The notes below the pieces were generated by a model. The model ran no database searches. It saw only the letters and a program-made list of their open reading frames with translations, and had not been told where the DNA came from. Below are positions 4,544-5,623 of a stretch of DNA of 5,623 bases, piece after piece. The DNA is from DATAXS01 sp036266715 (GTDB lineage Bacteria; Patescibacteriota; Minisyncoccia; UBA6257; 2-01-FULL-56-20): the NCBI GenBank assembly GCA_036266715.1, contig DATAXS010000023.1:1-5623 (forward strand). The letters are read 5' to 3'. The translations under genes were made by a program, and so were the position numbers. Numbering within the stretch: position 1 is the stretch's first letter; every line of letters begins with the position of its first letter.

Positions 4544-5623
4544 ATGGTAAATAAAAAAATAGAGCCAGGCGAACCGAAGGAACGGCCGAGGATAAAGCCG
4601 CCGGAGATCCGGCCGCGCCCGGCGATTTCCGAACCGCGCGTGGAAAAGATCGCACCGAAAGAACCGGGCACCATCCAGGTGGGTCCCACCGTTGAACGCC
4701 CGCCATTCCGCCGCGGAGGTGGTGGAGGCGATCGCCGCGGGCCCGGTGCGCCAGGCCACGGAACGGGGAATTCGGGCGAGCCGATCGGCGCCGCGCGCGC
4801 AAGCGCGTCAAAGTTCGGCGGCCGCGGACCCATGCCCCAACGGGACCAGATGGCGGAAAGCGGTAATCCTGATGCCGTCCGTTTTGTGCCGCTCGGCGGC
4901 CTGGAAGAAGTGGGCCGCAACTGCATGTTTTTGGAATACAAGAACGAGATCGTCCTGATAGACGTCGGCTTGCAGTTTCCGGAAGACGAGACGCCAGGCA
5001 TTGATTACATTATTCCAAACACGGCATATTTGGAAAAAAAGCGTGGCAACATCCAAGGTATCGTGCTCACGCACGGCCACTACGACCACATCGGTGCCCT
5101 GCCGCACTTGCTTGCCAAACTCGGCAATCCCCCCATCTACGCCACTTCAATCACAAAAGCCATCATCGAAAGACGCCAGGAAGATTTTCCGAATTCGCCC
5201 AAGATGCACGTGGTGACCGTGAAGAGCGGTGACGAAATAAAACTTTCCAATTATTTCACCGCGCACTTCTTTGGCGTGCCGCACACGATTCCCGAAACGA
5301 CGGGCGTGCTTATGAAGACCCCCGTCGGCAACATCGTCCACTTTGCGGACTTCCGCGTGGACTACAACGACGAAGGCGAGCCGCAAGGCCTGGAGGAATT
5401 CGAAAAGATCGGCAATATGGGCGTGCACACCTTTATGGTAGACAGCACGAACGCGGAAAAGCCCGGCCATTCGGTTTCCGAAAAAACCGTGGAGCGCAAC
5501 CTGGAAGAAATTTTCAAAGTTGCCGAAGGCCGCATCATTGTGGCCACGTTCGCCTCGCTCCTCACGCGCATCGCGGAGATCATCAAGATCGCGGAAAAGC
5601 TTGGCCGCAAAGTCGCGCTGAAC
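4544..5623 (+). CDS. rnj: Ribonuclease J, 5' part (gene runs past the window end)
   Basis: The first 360 residues of a metallo-beta-lactamase/beta-CASP ribonuclease, a 5'-3' exonuclease and endonuclease for mRNA decay and rRNA/tRNA maturation in the cytosol. Residues 1 to about 110 are a Pro/Arg/Gly-rich, probably disordered extension with FRRGGGGGDRRG (55-66), a likely RNA-binding tail. The catalytic domain starts near VRFVPLGGLEEVGRN (112-126). The Zn motif HGHYDH gives H177, H179, D181 and H182; the third site is H247 in PHTIP and the next ligand D269 in FADF, where most homologues have GDF. FMVDSTNAEKPGHS (297-310) and ATFASLLTR (334-342) follow. The latter is ASNIHR in Bacillus RNase J. 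No stop occurs before the window edge, so the rest of the beta-CASP and C-terminal domains is missing only through truncation of the window. There is no clear Shine-Dalgarno sequence. Co-transcription with the tRNA is likely. Confidence 0.93.
   Translation, partial: MVNKKIEPGEPKERPRIKPPEIRPRPAISEPRVEKIAPKEPGTIQVGPTVERPPFRRGGGGGDRRGPGAPGHGTGNSGEPIGAARASASKFGGRGPMPQRDQMAESGNPDAVRFVPLGGLEEVGRNCMFLEYKNEIVLIDVGLQFPEDETPGIDYIIPNTAYLEKKRGNIQGIVLTHGHYDHIGALPHLLAKLGNPPIYATSITKAIIERRQEDFPNSPKMHVVTVKSGDEIKLSNYFTAHFFGVPHTIPETTGVLMKTPVGNIVHFADFRVDYNDEGEPQGLEEFEKIGNMGVHTFMVDSTNAEKPGHSVSEKTVERNLEEIFKVAEGRIIVATFASLLTRIAEIIKIAEKLGRKVALN

Overview
The window looks like chromosomal DNA of a Candidate Phyla Radiation bacterium (Patescibacteria, probably Parcubacteria-like) of moderate to high GC. 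This is inferred from gene style, not from a marker phylogeny. The clues are short, tightly packed genes, a CPR-type SecG, a membrane-anchored solute-binding protein without a lipobox cysteine, an RNase J with a long Pro/Arg/Gly-rich N-terminus, a tRNA without an encoded CCA, and no clear Shine-Dalgarno sequence before any of the five genes. The standard bacterial code fits every gene, and the four visible stops are TAA or TAG.

Layout, left to right. Bases 1-242 are an intergenic region. It holds a leftward sigma70-type promoter (24-52, - strand) for a transcript that leaves the window, then the first copy of a 170-nt inverted-repeat element (60-229). Next comes gpmI, the cofactor-independent phosphoglycerate mutase (243-1778). 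A second copy of the 170-nt element (1803-1972) fills the gap before a rightward group of three membrane or envelope genes: a four-helix YvlD/phage-holin-4 type protein (1987-2355), SecG (2373-2588) and an oligopeptide-type ABC transporter substrate-binding protein (2629-4323). A promoter (4338-4367) then drives a tRNA-Leu(CAG) (4428-4510), and 33 nt later comes the 5' part of an RNase J gene (4544 to the window end). That gene is open at its 3' end.

How the genes work together. gpmI is glycolytic. SecG and the YvlD-type protein are inner-membrane proteins, SecG belonging to the Sec translocon, and the anchored substrate-binding protein probably depends on that translocon. The tRNA and RNase J form an RNA-metabolism pair that is probably co-transcribed. 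These are ordinary housekeeping functions.

The unusual part is the non-coding DNA. The two 170-nt elements share an 83-nt stretch identical in both copies. Each is closed by roughly 30-bp arms that are complementary within a copy but differ in sequence between copies. Each ends exactly at a TGC-TAYAAT extended -10 box, which lies only 6-7 nt from the start codon, so the downstream genes are probably transcribed leaderless. I do not recognise this element as any known riboswitch, ribozyme or insertion sequence. It is the best candidate here for an undescribed system.
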